DNA of 64,000 nucleotides from Photobacterium malacitanum (GTDB taxonomy: Bacteria > Pseudomonadota > Gammaproteobacteria > Enterobacterales > Vibrionaceae): positions 62,001 to 126,000 of the forward strand of contig NZ_FYAK01000005.1 of NCBI RefSeq assembly GCF_900185615.1, given 5' to 3'. The notes beneath the pieces are model-generated. The model was not told the origin of the DNA. It saw only the letters and a program-made list of their open reading frames with translations, and ran no database searches. This document shows positions 44,857 to 55,485 of this stretch, piece by piece. Numbering within the stretch: position 1 is the stretch's first letter; every line of letters begins with the position of its first letter. The translations under genes and the position numbers were made by a program.

Positions 44857-46086
44857 CTACTTTAAACTAACAAATTCAGGATAAGCATCTACACCACAGT
44901 CATGTAAGTCCATACCTTCAAGCTCTTCATCTTCACTAACACGAATACCAATAGTGAATTTTAAAATGCCCCAAACCACTAGGCTAGCACCAAAGACCCA
45001 CCCAAAGATAACTACCGCACCAAAAAGCTGAGTCATAAATGCTGCATCAGGATTATTCAATGGCACCATCATTAAGCCAAACACACCACATACACCGTGA
45101 ACTGAAATCGCACCGACAGGATCATCAATTTTTACCTTATCAAAGCCAATAATACTAAACACCACTAATGCGCCAGCAACACCACCAATAGCAACAGCAG
45201 CCAGTGGTGACGGTGACAATGGATCAGCCGTTATTGCAACTAAGCCAGCTAATGCACCATTAAGAATCATGGTTAAATCAGCCTTACCCCACATGGTTTT
45301 ACATACTGCCAGTGCAATGATCGCTCCCGCAGCGGCTGCAGCATTGGTGTTTAAGAATATTTGGCCAACCGCTGATGCATTTTCAAAGTCAGAGATCATT
45401 AACTGTGAACCACCATTAAAACCAAACCAACCAAACCATAAAATAAAGGTACCTAACGTGGCTAATGGCATATTTGACCCCGGAATCGGATTGATCTCAC
45501 CATTCTTACCATATTTACCTTTTCGAGCGCCCAGCAATAAAACACCTGCTAATGCTGCCGCAGCACCGGCCATATGCACAATACCTGAACCTGCAAAGTC
45601 ACTAAAACCCGCTTCAGCAAGGAAGCCACCACCCCATGTCCAATACCCTTCAATCGGATAAATTAATCCAGTAAGCACCACTGAAAACAGTAAAAAAGAC
45701 CATAATTTCATGCGCTCAGCAACCGCACCAGAGACAACAGACATTGCTGTAGCGACGAAGACAACCTGAAAAAAGAAATCGGATTCTAAAGAGTGGTCGG
45801 CGCCTTCGGCTTGTGAACCTATCAGTGCACCAAACGACGGTAGCCAGCCACCCGCACTGTTGTCGACATACATAATGTTGTAGCCAACTAATAAAAATGT
45901 GGTACACGCAATGGCGTACAAACAAAAATTCTTGGTCAATATTTCAGTCGTGTTCTTTGAACGAACTAGCCCGGCTTCTAACATTGCAAAACCTGCTGCC
46001 ATCCACATCACTAATGCACCTGAAATCAGAAAGAAAAATGTATCGAGTGCATAACGTAGTTCAATTACTGTCGCTGATAATTCCAT
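44857..46086 (-). CDS. amtB: Ammonium transporter AmtB
   Basis: AmtB is a trimeric inner-membrane channel for ammonium/ammonia. The 409 residues have about eleven membrane helices. The pore histidine motifs are GSGIVHMAGAAAALAG near residue 167 and ISVHGVCGVFG near residue 316, and the early signature is GFAMLEAGLVRSKNT near residue 32. Unlike E. coli AmtB there is no cleavable signal peptide. It lies 50 bp after glnK and is read from the same sigma-54 promoter; GlnK is known to block AmtB when nitrogen is plentiful. Confidence 0.96.
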   Translation of the reverse strand: MELSATVIELRYALDTFFFLISGALVMWMAAGFAMLEAGLVRSKNTTEILTKNFCLYAIACTTFLLVGYNIMYVDNSAGGWLPSFGALIGSQAEGADHSLESDFFFQVVFVATAMSVVSGAVAERMKLWSFLLFSVVLTGLIYPIEGYWTWGGGFLAEAGFSDFAGSGIVHMAGAAAALAGVLLLGARKGKYGKNGEINPIPGSNMPLATLGTFILWFGWFGFNGGSQLMISDFENASAVGQIFLNTNAAAAAGAIIALAVCKTMWGKADLTMILNGALAGLVAITADPLSPSPLAAVAIGGVAGALVVFSIIGFDKVKIDDPVGAISVHGVCGVFGLMMVPLNNPDAAFMTQLFGAVVIFGWVFGASLVVWGILKFTIGIRVSEDEELEGMDLHDCGVDAYPEFVSLK

Positions 46087-46136
46087 GGTTACCTTCCCCT
46101 AATAACTTGTTTTCATTATCTTGCTATTGACTGTGG

Positions 46137-46475
46137 TTAAAGCGCTTCCCGATCGACCTCTCCGGTACGAATACGCACAGCATGTTCAAGATCATAAACA
46201 AAAATTTTACCGTCCCCGATTTTGCCAGTTTGCGCTGCCTTACTGATGGCATCGACAATGTCATCTAAGTTTTCTGCTTGAGTAGCAATTTCTAATTTTA
46301 CTTTTGGTAGAAAATCGACTTGATATTCAGCGCCACGATAAAGTTCGGTGTGGCCTTTTTGACGGCCGAAACCTTTAACTTCCGATACTGTCATCCCTTC
46401 AACGCCAACGTCGGATAACGCTTCGCGAACATCATCTAATTTAAATGGCTTAATAATCGCATTAATTATTTTCAT
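46137..46475 (-). CDS. glnK: Nitrogen regulatory protein P-II (GlnK)
   Basis: A 112-residue PII signal protein. The ATG at 46475 gives the family start MKIINAIIKPFKLDDVREAL and has AAGGAG at 6 nt; the longer frame to 46535 is rejected. The T-loop has the uridylylated tyrosine in GHTELYRGAEYQVDFLPK (Y51), and the C-terminal signature is GKIGDGKIFVYDLE. It senses 2-oxoglutarate and ATP/ADP and binds AmtB. Its pairing with amtB and its sigma-54 promoter mark it as GlnK rather than GlnB. Confidence 0.96.
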   Translation of the reverse strand: MKIINAIIKPFKLDDVREALSDVGVEGMTVSEVKGFGRQKGHTELYRGAEYQVDFLPKVKLEIATQAENLDDIVDAISKAAQTGKIGDGKIFVYDLEHAVRIRTGEVDREAL

Positions 46476-46523
46476 GATTTGCTCCTTAACTCTGGTATTC
46501 CTCTTCGTGATGGTTAAACAACA

Positions 46524-46540
46524 AACAATCATCATGCCAA
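46524..46540 (-). promoter_or_regulatory. Sigma-54 promoter of glnK-amtB
   Basis: On the minus strand TTGGCATGATGATTGTT fits the -24/-12 consensus TTGGCACGNNNNTTGCW at all but a few positions. Transcription would start near 46512, giving a 37-nt leader. NtrC activation under nitrogen limitation is expected. Confidence 0.72.
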
Positions 46541-46591
46541 CTATTTAAGTTACTGTTTAATATGTATATTTCTTAATTTATTGGCCCCAAC

Positions 46592-46626
46592 AAAAAAAGG
46601 CTGCACCATAGAGGTGCAGCCTTTTC
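46592..46626 (-). terminator. yacL terminator
   Basis: On the minus strand aaggctgcac / gtgcagcctt is followed by TTTTTTT, about 40 bp after the yacL stop. Confidence 0.85.
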
Positions 46627-46667
46627 ACTGTGATGTGGCATTTTATTACTACTGATAAATCACGCGA

Positions 46668-47036
46668 CTAGAAACGGATCACAAATGCTCGCCATGCCGC
46701 TAATACTTGGGATAAATCTTCAAAGCCACATACCGACATACTTTCTTCATCATAAAAATGCAGATCTTCTTCAAAATCTTCATCCTCTTCTGAAAACAAG
46801 CAGTTAGCTTGAACTAAAGCTTCATTATCTTGTAAACATAATGTCAGCTCTTCACCCGATAAGCGCCACTCTTTAGTGCTATTTTTCAATGCACTAAGTT
46901 GATCCATTATCATATCTATTTTATCGACATCCTTGCCTAGCTCATCAATGATCCAACGGCCTAAGACTTCATGGCCCATTGAAAAAATGGCATGATAACT
47001 ACCGTCCAAGGTATTTTTTTTAAACTCGTAATCCAT
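46668..47036 (-). CDS. yacL: YacL family protein (UPF0231)
   Basis: A 122-residue YacL protein (E. coli 120). The ATG at 47036 gives the family start [28 protein letters not shown]; the open frame runs on to 47201 but that part overlaps the divergent gene and is not conserved. The acidic C-terminal [22 protein letters not shown] is diagnostic. Function is unknown. It lies divergent from cdaR; in E. coli yacL follows acnB, which is here about 4 kb away, so the local order has been broken by the cdaR-GntP-glycerate kinase cluster. Confidence 0.93.
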   Translation of the reverse strand: MDYEFKKNTLDGSYHAIFSMGHEVLGRWIIDELGKDVDKIDMIMDQLSALKNSTKEWRLSGEELTLCLQDNEALVQANCLFSEEDEDFEEDLHFYDEESMSVCGFEDLSQVLAAWRAFVIRF

Positions 47037-47130
47037 ACCTTTAGTACCCCATCTATGATCATTTTTGTTGTTAACTGCTAAACTGCCAGCAGAATGCGCT
47101 TGGCGCCCATTGTCAGGATCTGTCACTAAA

Positions 47131-48288
47131 ATGCAACTCAATACCACTATTGCTCGACAAATCGTCGCTCGTACCATGAAAATCATTAAGCATTCAGTCA
47201 ATGTAATGGATAGCGACGGTCGTATTATTGGATCTGGCGATCCTCGCCGTTTGCATCAAAAACATGACGGTGCGATTTTGGCACTGAATAATCACCATAT
47301 TATAGAAATAGATCACGCCACTGCGCAGCAATTACAAGGCGTTAAGCCTGGTATTAATCTACCGATTATATTTCAGCAACAAGCCATTGGTGTGGTAGGT
47401 ATCTCAGGTGATCCCGATGACGTACGTAACTATGGTGAATTAGTTAAAATGACGGCAGAGCTGATTGTTGAGCAAGCCGCTTTAATGACCCAAGTTGAAT
47501 GGCATAAGCGCCACCGTGAAGAACTGGTAATGCAGTTAATCAATGACACCAATTTAGATGATGTCCAACTAACAACCATTGCTGAACGGCTTGAAATCGA
47601 ATTACAACAACCTCGAATTGCAACCATCATCAAAGTATTACCTCAAGATGGCGCAGCTTTTTCTTTAGAGAACCTGCAGCATTTAGTCCATCTGCTTGAA
47701 TACCCTGAGCGTGATAACTTAGTCGCTATCAGTTCCGTTTCTCGTAATGAAGTGGTAGTGCTAAAGCCTATTACTGTGACTGATGATGGTTGGTCACGTG
47801 ATCTTGAACAAAAGCGGGTTTATAAACTGCTTAAACGCATCGGCAAAGAGGCTAACTACAGTATTAAAATCGCATTAGGTGATTATTTTCCAACAATTCA
47901 TGGTCTAGCGCAGTCTTATTTAACAGCCTCAGCAACCATGGAAGCAGCCCTCAATAGTCATCAATATACTCAACAGCAGGTGTTTTTTTACCAAGATCAT
48001 ATTTTGCCAGTACTGCTTAATCAAATAAAAGCAGAGCCTTGGCGTTATCAACAATTGCAAGCTCCACTTGAAAAACTCCACAGCCATGATCCCCGTGGCA
48101 GCTTAATAAAAACCCTGACCGCATTTTTTGATCAAAATTGTGATTTAGCTCAAACATGCCAAGTACTACATATTCATCGTAATACTCTGCGCTACCGACT
48201 TGATAAAATAGAGCAAATAACAAACTTAAAAATCAATAAGATAAGTGATATCACTCGCTTGTATTTAGCAGTCATCAGTCAGTCATAA
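47131..48288 (+). CDS. cdaR: Sugar diacid regulator CdaR
   Basis: CdaR activates genes for uptake and use of D-glucarate, D-galactarate and D-glycerate in E. coli. The ATG at 47131 gives 385 residues, the same as E. coli; an earlier frame start overlaps the yacL leader. The N-terminal sugar diacid domain starts [16 protein letters not shown]; the C-terminal PucR-like helix-turn-helix is [20 protein letters not shown] near residue 350. It stands just upstream of a GntP permease and glycerate kinase, which it most likely controls. Confidence 0.95.
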   Translation: MQLNTTIARQIVARTMKIIKHSVNVMDSDGRIIGSGDPRRLHQKHDGAILALNNHHIIEIDHATAQQLQGVKPGINLPIIFQQQAIGVVGISGDPDDVRNYGELVKMTAELIVEQAALMTQVEWHKRHREELVMQLINDTNLDDVQLTTIAERLEIELQQPRIATIIKVLPQDGAAFSLENLQHLVHLLEYPERDNLVAISSVSRNEVVVLKPITVTDDGWSRDLEQKRVYKLLKRIGKEANYSIKIALGDYFPTIHGLAQSYLTASATMEAALNSHQYTQQQVFFYQDHILPVLLNQIKAEPWRYQQLQAPLEKLHSHDPRGSLIKTLTAFFDQNCDLAQTCQVLHIHRNTLRYRLDKIEQITNLKINKISDITRLYLAVISQS

Positions 48289-48418
48289 TTGGTTACTTTT
48301 GTGCATTTGCACAATTTACAAGCAAAGTAAGCGCAGTTTATTTGTTCGTTTGCCTAAAGCTTCCACCGTCAAAATTCACTACAGTGCAGCCCATCTTAAC
48401 TTTTCACTGGAATGGAAC

Positions 48419-49684
48419 ATGGTTGAAGTATCCACCCTTGGTGCAGTTGCTGCACTGATCGTCGCAATCGGACTGATCTTAAAACGCGTACCACCCGCTT
48501 ATGGCATGATCATTGGTGCTCTGGTTGGCGGCATTGTTGGTGGCATCTCTTTAACTGATACCGTGACCATGATGATTGGTGGCGCACAAGGCATTGTCAC
48601 CGCAGTATTACGTATTCTCGCAGCAGGTGTGTTAGCGGGAGTATTAATTGAATCTGGAGCCGCGACCTCCATTGCCGAAACCATTGTTAAAAAAGTCGGT
48701 GAAACGCGAGCGTTATTAGCGCTGGCGATGGCGACGATGATCCTTACTGCGGTAGGGGTATTTGTGGATGTAGCGGTTATTACTGTTGCGCCGATTGCAT
48801 TGGCAATTGCCCGTCGTGCAGATCTCTCCAAAATGGCGATTTTGCTGGCGATGGTTGGTGGCGGTAAAGCAGGTAACGTAATGTCGCCCAATCCAAACTC
48901 AATTGCTGCAGCGGATGCATTTCATGTTCCACTAACATCGGTGATGGCCGCGGGTGTTATTCCCGGTTTGTGTGGAATGTTATTTGCCTATTTTATTGCC
49001 AAAAAATTAGTGAATAAAGGCAGTAAAGTTCAAGCCCATGAAGTGATTGATGTTGATTTTAGCCGCTTACCCTCTTTTGCGACCGCTATTGTTGCACCGC
49101 TGGTTGCTATCGCATTATTAGCCCTACGCCCTATTGCTGGCATTAATGTTGATCCGCTAATTGCATTGCCTTTAGGTGGTTTGATGGGCGCCATTGCCAT
49201 GAAGCGTTTTCGTGACACTAACCACTTTGCGGTATCGGGCTTAAACCGTATGGCACCAGTGGCTGTGATGTTACTTGGTACCGGAACACTAGCAGGTATT
49301 ATCGCCAACTCAGGCTTAAAAACCGGCTTGATTGATGTGTTAACGGCATCAGGATTACCGTCTTATTTATTAGCACCAATTTCTGGTGCAATGATGTCGT
49401 TAGCAACCGCCTCAACAACCGCAGGTACGGCTGTAGCGTCAAGCGTATTTAGTCACACGATTTTAGAATTAGGTGTCCCTGCAATTGCTGGCGCGGCGAT
49501 GATCCATGCTGGTGCGACAGTATTTGACCATATGCCTCACGGTAGCTTCTTCCATGCTACTGGTGGTTCCGTTCACATGGACATGCATGAACGCTTAAAA
49601 CTGATCCCTTACGAAACAGCGGTCGGCTTAATGATAGCGACAGTATCGACTCTTATCTTTGGTGTATTTGGCTTCACAATTTAA
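48419..49684 (+). CDS. GntP family permease (gluconate / glycerate type)
   Basis: A 421-residue inner-membrane permease of the GntP family (gluconate:H+ symporters), with about 12 membrane segments. The ATG at 48419 begins MVEVSTLGAVAALIVAIGLIL; the frame extends 40 codons further upstream but that part is polar and unlike the family. Conserved stretches are GGGKAGNVMSPNPNSIAAADAF near residue 148 and FDHMPHGSFFHATGGSV near residue 370. Next to cdaR and glycerate kinase, the likely substrate is D-glycerate (inference). The gap to the kinase is 15 bp. Confidence 0.92.
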   Translation: MVEVSTLGAVAALIVAIGLILKRVPPAYGMIIGALVGGIVGGISLTDTVTMMIGGAQGIVTAVLRILAAGVLAGVLIESGAATSIAETIVKKVGETRALLALAMATMILTAVGVFVDVAVITVAPIALAIARRADLSKMAILLAMVGGGKAGNVMSPNPNSIAAADAFHVPLTSVMAAGVIPGLCGMLFAYFIAKKLVNKGSKVQAHEVIDVDFSRLPSFATAIVAPLVAIALLALRPIAGINVDPLIALPLGGLMGAIAMKRFRDTNHFAVSGLNRMAPVAVMLLGTGTLAGIIANSGLKTGLIDVLTASGLPSYLLAPISGAMMSLATASTTAGTAVASSVFSHTILELGVPAIAGAAMIHAGATVFDHMPHGSFFHATGGSVHMDMHERLKLIPYETAVGLMIATVSTLIFGVFGFTI

Positions 49685-49699
49685 CAAGGCTGATTGATT

Positions 49700-50833
49700 A
49701 TGAAAATTATTATTGCTCCTGACTCATACAAAGAAAGCCTAACCGCAATGGAAGTGGCAACCGCGATTGAAACCGGTTTTCGCCAAGTGATGCCAACTGC
49801 CGAATACATTAAATTGCCAATGGCTGATGGTGGTGAAGGCACAGTACAATCACTGATTGACGCCACTAACGGCACCATTATTCAGCACGCAGTCACTGGA
49901 CCTTTAGGTGAACAAGTACCAGGCTTCTTTGGCATTATGGGTGATGGCAAAACCGCCGTGATTGAAATGGCGGCGGCATCGGGCTTGCACCTAGTTACCC
50001 CTGAGCAACGTAATCCACTGCTCACCACCAGTTATGGTACTGGCGAATTAATTCTAGCGGCACTCGATCATGGCGTTGAGCATATTATTGTCGGTATCGG
50101 TGGCAGTGCCACTAATGACGGCGGTATCGGTATGGCGCAAGCGCTTGGTGTACAACTACGAGACAGCAATGGTCAGCCTTTAGGGTTTGGTGGTCAAGCA
50201 CTGGCACAGTTGGCGACGATAGATATCAGCCACATCGATCCGCGTCTCGCTACCATCAAACTTGAAGTTGCATGTGATGTTGATAATCCACTTTGTGGTC
50301 CTAAAGGTGCATCACAGGTGTTTGGACCTCAAAAAGGAGCCACCCCTGCAATGGTGGTTGAACTCGATAAAAACCTTGCTCACTATGCCGCAATCATGCA
50401 CCGTGACTTAGCCATTGATGTTAAGCATATGGCAGGTGCAGGTGCCGCTGGCGGTATGGGAGCGGCCTTATTAGGTCTATTTAACGCCCAATTACGCTCG
50501 GGGATCGAGATCGTGATTGATGCGGTTAATTTAGAGACAATTGTAAAAGATGCTGATCTCGTGATCACTGGCGAAGGCCGAATTGATAGCCAAACTATTC
50601 ATGGCAAAACGCCGATTGGAGTTGCTCGTACAGCCAAGAAATTTAACAAGCCTGTGATTGGTATTGCAGGTTGTTTAAGCCAAGATTGTGGGGTTGTCCA
50701 TCAACACGGGATCGATGCGGTATTTAGTATTGTGCCTGCAGCAATGAATCTTGAACAAGCCTTTAAGGATGCGGCAATCAACGTTGAATTAACTGCGCGT
50801 AATGTCGCTGCAATGTATTGTTTAGGTCGTTAA
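49700..50833 (+). CDS. garK: Glycerate kinase
   Basis: Class I glycerate kinase (GarK/GlxK family) of 377 residues, which phosphorylates D-glycerate to 2-phosphoglycerate for entry into glycolysis. The ATG at 49700 gives MKIIIAPDSYKESLTAMEVA, the family start; a TTG at 49694 is less likely. Conserved features are LPMADGGEGTVQSL near residue 44, GIGGSATNDGGIGMAQALG near residue 134 and ITGEGRIDSQTIHGKTP near residue 288. It closes the cdaR cluster and ends in a terminator. Confidence 0.94.
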   Translation: MKIIIAPDSYKESLTAMEVATAIETGFRQVMPTAEYIKLPMADGGEGTVQSLIDATNGTIIQHAVTGPLGEQVPGFFGIMGDGKTAVIEMAAASGLHLVTPEQRNPLLTTSYGTGELILAALDHGVEHIIVGIGGSATNDGGIGMAQALGVQLRDSNGQPLGFGGQALAQLATIDISHIDPRLATIKLEVACDVDNPLCGPKGASQVFGPQKGATPAMVVELDKNLAHYAAIMHRDLAIDVKHMAGAGAAGGMGAALLGLFNAQLRSGIEIVIDAVNLETIVKDADLVITGEGRIDSQTIHGKTPIGVARTAKKFNKPVIGIAGCLSQDCGVVHQHGIDAVFSIVPAAMNLEQAFKDAAINVELTARNVAAMYCLGR

Positions 50834-50870
50834 TATTTACATTCCCCCAATATTGACATAGCCCTAATAA

Positions 50871-50895
50871 CAACGCCGCGATTAGTCGCGGCGTT
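50871..50895. terminator. Hairpin between garK and acnB
   Basis: caacgccgcga / tcgcggcgttg with loop ttag lies between convergent genes; the following T run is short. Confidence 0.75.
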
Positions 50896-50945
50896 GGTTT
50901 ATCTAGCGTTTTATTTACTGAGCGTTACATCACCAACAACGGCTA

Positions 50946-53543
50946 TTAAGCGGGTTGCTGAATGATCACTTCCTCGGCTTTATTGGTGTAATCAGCCATG
51001 TGATCAAAGTTAAGGTAACGATAAGTATCTGCCGCAGTTGCATCAATTTGCTGAGCATAAGTTAGGTATTCATCCATGGTTGGAATCCGTCCTAAAATTG
51101 CCCCAACAGCGGCTAATTCTGCAGAAGATAAGTACACGTTAGCGCCATTACCTAAGCGGTTAGGGAAGTTACGAGTTGAAGTCGACATAACCGTTGCTTT
51201 GTCTTTCACTCGTGCTTGGTTACCCATACACAATGAACACCCAGGCGTTTCAACCCGCACCCCTGCGCGACCAAAGATACCGTAATATCCTTCTTCGATC
51301 AGTTGATCACGATCCATCTTAGTTGGCGGTGCAACCCATAAACGTGTATCTAATTGACCACCAAATTTCTCAAGTAATTTACCTGCGGCACGGAAATGAC
51401 CAATGTTCGTCATACATGAACCAATAAATACTTCGTCAATTGGCGTGCCTTGTACTTCTGATAACAAACGCGCGTCATCAGGATCATTTGGCGCACATAA
51501 AATTGGCTCTTTAATATCTGCCAGATCAATCTCGATCACATGCGCATATTCAGCATCTTTATCTGCCGTCATCAGCTCAGGGTTAGCTAACCATGCTTCC
51601 ATCGCGGTAATGCGACGTTCAATGGTACGACGATCACCATAACCTTCAGCGATCATCCACTTCAGCATCACAATGTTAGAATTTAAATATTCGGTGATCG
51701 ACTCTGGCGATAGCTTAACGGTACAACCCGCAGCACTACGCTCTGCCGATGCATCAGAAAGTTCAAATGCCTGCTCTACTGTTAAGTGTTCAACCCCTTC
51801 AATCTCAAGTACACGCCCTGAGAATTCATTGATCTTGCCTGATTTTTCAACCGTTAGTAGCCCTTGCTGAATCGCGAAATAAGGAATCGCATGCACTAAA
51901 TCACGCAGGGTGATCCCCGGCTGCATCTCACCTTTAAAGCGCACTAACACTGACTCTGGCATATCAAGTGGCATTACACCTGTTGCTGCAGCAAATGCCA
52001 CCAAACCAGAGCCAGCAGGGAATGAAATCCCCAATGGGAAACGGGTATGTGAATCACCACCAGTACCGACGGTATCTGGCAATAACATGCGGTTAAGCCA
52101 TGAGTGAATCACGCCATCTTTAGGACGTAAAGCGACACCACCACGGTTCATAATAAAATCAGGCAAAGTATGGTGAGTATTAACATCAATCGGTTTTGGA
52201 TAGGCTGAGGTATGACAGAATGACTGCATGGTTAGATCGGCTGAGAAGCCTAAACAAGCTAAGTCTTTCAGCTCATCACGGGTCATCGGGCCGGTAGTAT
52301 CTTGCGATCCGACAGTGGTCATTTTTGGCTCACAATACGTGCCAGGACGAATACCTTCAACCCCACAGGCTTTACCAACCATCTTCTGTGCGAGGGTATA
52401 ACCTTTACCGCTATCTTCAACAGCAACCGGACGACGGAAGACATCAGAAGCAGGTAAGTGCAATGCTTGACGGGCACGATCGGTTAAACCACGACCAATG
52501 ATCAATGGAATTCGACCACCAGCACGAACTTCATCAATCAGGACATCAGTTTTAAGTTTAAAGGTTGATACTAATTCATCGCTATCATGACGACGCACTT
52601 CACCTTTAAATGGGTAGACATCAATTACATCACCCATCGCTAGCTTGCTAACATCGACCTCAATCGGCAATGCACCAGCATCTTCCATGGTATTAAAGAA
52701 GATCGGCGCAATCTTGCCACCTAATACATAACCACCGGCGCGCTTATTTGGTACATAAGGAATATCATCGCCCATAAACCACAATACTGAGTTAGTCGCC
52801 GACTTACGCGAAGAGCCAGTACCTACCACATCACCAACATAAACTAATTGATGACCGAGCTGTTTTAACGCTTCAATTTGAGTAATTGGACCAACAGAGC
52901 CAGCGTGATCTGGCGTGATCCCTTCACGCTCAATTTTCAACATTGCTAATGCATGCAATGGAATATCTGGTCGCGACCATGCATCAGGGGCTGGTGATAA
53001 GTCATCAGTATTAGTTTCACCACTGACCTTAAACACAGTTAGAGTAATTTTTTCAGCAAGCGCAGGTTTAGACAAGAACCACTCGGCATCAGCCCAAGAT
53101 TGCAGCACTTGCTCGGCAAAAGCATTGCCTGATTTGGCTTTTTGCTCAACATCATAAAATGCATCAAACATTAATAATGTATGTGATAGCGCCGTCACTG
53201 CAATTGGCGCTAATTCAGCATCATCAAGTAATGCAATCAGTGGCTCAATATTATAACCACCTTGCATAGTACCTAATAATTGCGCTGCTTTCGCTTTACT
53301 AACCAATGGCGATTGAGCCTCGCCAGTCGTGATCGCAGCGAGAAAACCAGCCTTAACATACGCGGCTTCATCCACACCCGGTGGAATTCGATTTTCTAAT
53401 AAATCCAGTAATGCGGCTTCCTCACCTTGCGGTGGGTTTTTTAATAGCTCAATCAGAGCTGCAACCTGTTCAGCATTGAGCGGCTGGGCAACACCCCCTT
53501 CAGCCGCACGTTCTGCGACGTGTTTACGGTAGGCTTCTAGCAC
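50946..53543 (-). CDS. acnB: Aconitate hydratase B
   Basis: AcnB converts citrate to isocitrate in the TCA cycle and 2-methyl-cis-aconitate to methylisocitrate. GTG at 53543 is the start: GAGGA lies 8 nt upstream, it gives [17 protein letters not shown] as in E. coli, and 865 residues, the exact E. coli length; the ATG at 53585 would add 14 unrelated residues. Fe-S ligands are in [10 protein letters not shown] (near 710) and [11 protein letters not shown] (near 769). The N-terminal HEAT-like and swivel domains come before the catalytic domains. It follows lpdA on the same strand after a terminator. The apo form may bind mRNA as in E. coli. Confidence 0.97.
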   Translation of the reverse strand: MLEAYRKHVAERAAEGGVAQPLNAEQVAALIELLKNPPQGEEAALLDLLENRIPPGVDEAAYVKAGFLAAITTGEAQSPLVSKAKAAQLLGTMQGGYNIEPLIALLDDAELAPIAVTALSHTLLMFDAFYDVEQKAKSGNAFAEQVLQSWADAEWFLSKPALAEKITLTVFKVSGETNTDDLSPAPDAWSRPDIPLHALAMLKIEREGITPDHAGSVGPITQIEALKQLGHQLVYVGDVVGTGSSRKSATNSVLWFMGDDIPYVPNKRAGGYVLGGKIAPIFFNTMEDAGALPIEVDVSKLAMGDVIDVYPFKGEVRRHDSDELVSTFKLKTDVLIDEVRAGGRIPLIIGRGLTDRARQALHLPASDVFRRPVAVEDSGKGYTLAQKMVGKACGVEGIRPGTYCEPKMTTVGSQDTTGPMTRDELKDLACLGFSADLTMQSFCHTSAYPKPIDVNTHHTLPDFIMNRGGVALRPKDGVIHSWLNRMLLPDTVGTGGDSHTRFPLGISFPAGSGLVAFAAATGVMPLDMPESVLVRFKGEMQPGITLRDLVHAIPYFAIQQGLLTVEKSGKINEFSGRVLEIEGVEHLTVEQAFELSDASAERSAAGCTVKLSPESITEYLNSNIVMLKWMIAEGYGDRRTIERRITAMEAWLANPELMTADKDAEYAHVIEIDLADIKEPILCAPNDPDDARLLSEVQGTPIDEVFIGSCMTNIGHFRAAGKLLEKFGGQLDTRLWVAPPTKMDRDQLIEEGYYGIFGRAGVRVETPGCSLCMGNQARVKDKATVMSTSTRNFPNRLGNGANVYLSSAELAAVGAILGRIPTMDEYLTYAQQIDATAADTYRYLNFDHMADYTNKAEEVIIQQPA

Positions 53544-53810
53544 GACATATTCCTCATATATTGGCTCAACGATAACGTCGAACATCCTTGGAAGTTGAAT
53601 GATCTCTCCCTAATCAATCATTGACGTTTATTATAAATTCGACGCCTTAGCTATAAATCAGAGAGATAAACTGTTAAACACCATATCACTTTTAACTTAA
53701 ATTTAAAATGAATCGATGTTTTACAACATTCACAAAATTGTAAGTTTGTCGTACTAAGAACGCTACCTAAGAACAATTAATGTTGGTTAAACGCTAACTA
53801 GCAGCCACAA

Positions 53811-53835
53811 AAAAAGCGCCAATCAGGCGCTTTTT
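53811..53835 (-). terminator. lpdA terminator
   Basis: aaaaagcgcc / ggcgcttttt with loop aatca; on the minus strand it follows the lpdA stop by about 30 bp. Confidence 0.85.
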
Positions 53836-53861
53836 AGTTAACCGAGCAAGTGAAGCGAATT

Positions 53862-55289
53862 TTACTTACGCTTTACTGCTTTTGCATTTGGCAGGTCAGT
53901 GATTGAACCTTCAAATACTTCTGCTGCAAGACCAATTGACTCGTGCAGTGTTGGGTGAGCATGAATCGTTAATGCAATATCTTCTGCATCACAACCCATC
54001 TCGATCGCTAGACCGATTTCACCTAACAATTCACCACCGTTAGTACCAACGATAGCACCACCGATAACACGGTGCGTGTCTTTATCAAAGATCATCTTAG
54101 TCATACCATCGGCACAATCAGATGCGATAGCACGGCCAGATGCAGCCCATGGGAAAGTAGCAACTTCGTAGTTTAGGCCTTCAGCTTTTGCTTCTTTCTC
54201 TGTCTTACCTACCCACGCCACTTCTGGCTCTGTGTAGGCAATTGAAGGAATAACTTTAGGATCGAAGTAGTGCTTCTTACCCGCAATAACTTCAGCCGCT
54301 ACGTGACCTTCATGCACACCTTTGTGCGCTAGCATTGGTTGACCAACAACGTCACCAATCGCATGAATGTGAGCAACGTTAGTACGTAGTTGCTTATCAA
54401 CGTTAATAAAGCCACGCTCATCAACATTGATACCCGCTTTTTCAGCGTCGATCAGTTTACCGTTTGGTACACGACCGATAGCCACTAGCACGGCATCGTA
54501 ACGCACTGGCTCAGCTGGGGCTTTTTTGCCTTCCATTGATACGTAAATGCCGTCTTCTTTCGCTTCAACTGCTGTCACTTTCGTTTCTAGCATTAGGTTG
54601 AATTTCTTTGCAATACGCTTAGTGAAGACTTTAACGATATCTTTATCAGCTGCAGGAATAACTTGATCGAACATCTCAACAACGTCGATATCAGAACCTA
54701 GCGCGTGGTAAACCGTACCCATTTCAAGACCGATGATACCGCCGCCCATAACAAGTAACTTCTCAGGTACTTCTTTAAGCTCTAGCGCATCTGTTGAATC
54801 CCAAATACGTGGGTCTTCATGCGGAATAAATGGTAGTTCGATTGGGCGTGAACCCGCAGCGATAATTGCATTGTCAAATGTTACTGTGGTTTGACCATCA
54901 GCACCTTCAACAACGATTGAATTAGGGCCAGTAAATTTACCGTAACCGTTAACCACGTTAACTTTACGCATCTTAGCCATACCGCCAAGACCGCCAGTCA
55001 GTTGGGTAATTACTTTATCTTTCCATAGACGGATTTTATTAATATCGGTTTGTGGCTCACCGAAAATCACGCCATGTTCCGCCATCGCTTTTGCTTCTTC
55101 AATAACTTTCGCTACGTGAAGTAGAGCTTTTGATGGAATACAGCCGACGTTTAGACATACGCCGCCTAGAGTATTGTATTTTTCGATTAGAACCGTATCT
55201 AGACCTAAGTCTGCACAACGGAATGCCGCAGAATAACCTGCAGGGCCTGAACCCAACACCACTACTTGGGCTTTAATTTCTTTGCTCAT
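53862..55289 (-). CDS. lpdA: Dihydrolipoyl dehydrogenase (E3)
   Basis: LpdA reoxidises the dihydrolipoyl groups of the pyruvate and 2-oxoglutarate dehydrogenase complexes and of the glycine cleavage system, giving NADH. The second of two adjacent ATGs (55289) is chosen because GAGG sits 5 nt before it; this gives 475 residues. FAD site VVLGSGPAGYSAA (residues 9-21), redox cysteines C45 and C50 in GGVCLNVGC, NAD motif LVMGGGIIGLEMG near residue 182, and catalytic HAHPTLHE near the C-terminus are present. A hairpin separates it from aceF, so part of its supply may be independent. Confidence 0.97.
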   Translation of the reverse strand: MSKEIKAQVVVLGSGPAGYSAAFRCADLGLDTVLIEKYNTLGGVCLNVGCIPSKALLHVAKVIEEAKAMAEHGVIFGEPQTDINKIRLWKDKVITQLTGGLGGMAKMRKVNVVNGYGKFTGPNSIVVEGADGQTTVTFDNAIIAAGSRPIELPFIPHEDPRIWDSTDALELKEVPEKLLVMGGGIIGLEMGTVYHALGSDIDVVEMFDQVIPAADKDIVKVFTKRIAKKFNLMLETKVTAVEAKEDGIYVSMEGKKAPAEPVRYDAVLVAIGRVPNGKLIDAEKAGINVDERGFINVDKQLRTNVAHIHAIGDVVGQPMLAHKGVHEGHVAAEVIAGKKHYFDPKVIPSIAYTEPEVAWVGKTEKEAKAEGLNYEVATFPWAASGRAIASDCADGMTKMIFDKDTHRVIGGAIVGTNGGELLGEIGLAIEMGCDAEDIALTIHAHPTLHESIGLAAEVFEGSITDLPNAKAVKRK

Positions 55290-55442
55290 CATGACCTCGT
55301 TGTAAGTCTTTTATCCCTAACAGGCTATCAGCAATGCTGTTCTTTAAAATGCTAAATTTACCGTCCAACTGATTAACAAGTTTATCGAAATGTTAATAGG
55401 ATGAAAAATAAATTACCGCAGCCTGTGAGCTAAACAACAATT

Positions 55443-55467
55443 CCATGCCTACGCAGAGTAGGCATGG
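55443..55467 (-). terminator. 10-bp hairpin between aceF and lpdA
   Basis: ccatgcctac / gtaggcatgg with loop gcaga lies 19 bp past the aceF stop. The T content after it is moderate, so it may act as a partial terminator or RNA processing site. Confidence 0.55.
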
Positions 55468-55485
55468 CGTTGTGGATGTGAAACC

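Noticed and set aside
45269..45661. 130-codon frame antisense to amtB
   Set aside because: Shadow of a membrane-protein gene; amtB is certain.
47037..47201. N-terminal extension of yacL
   Set aside because: It overlaps the start of the divergent cdaR gene, and the family starts at MDYEF.
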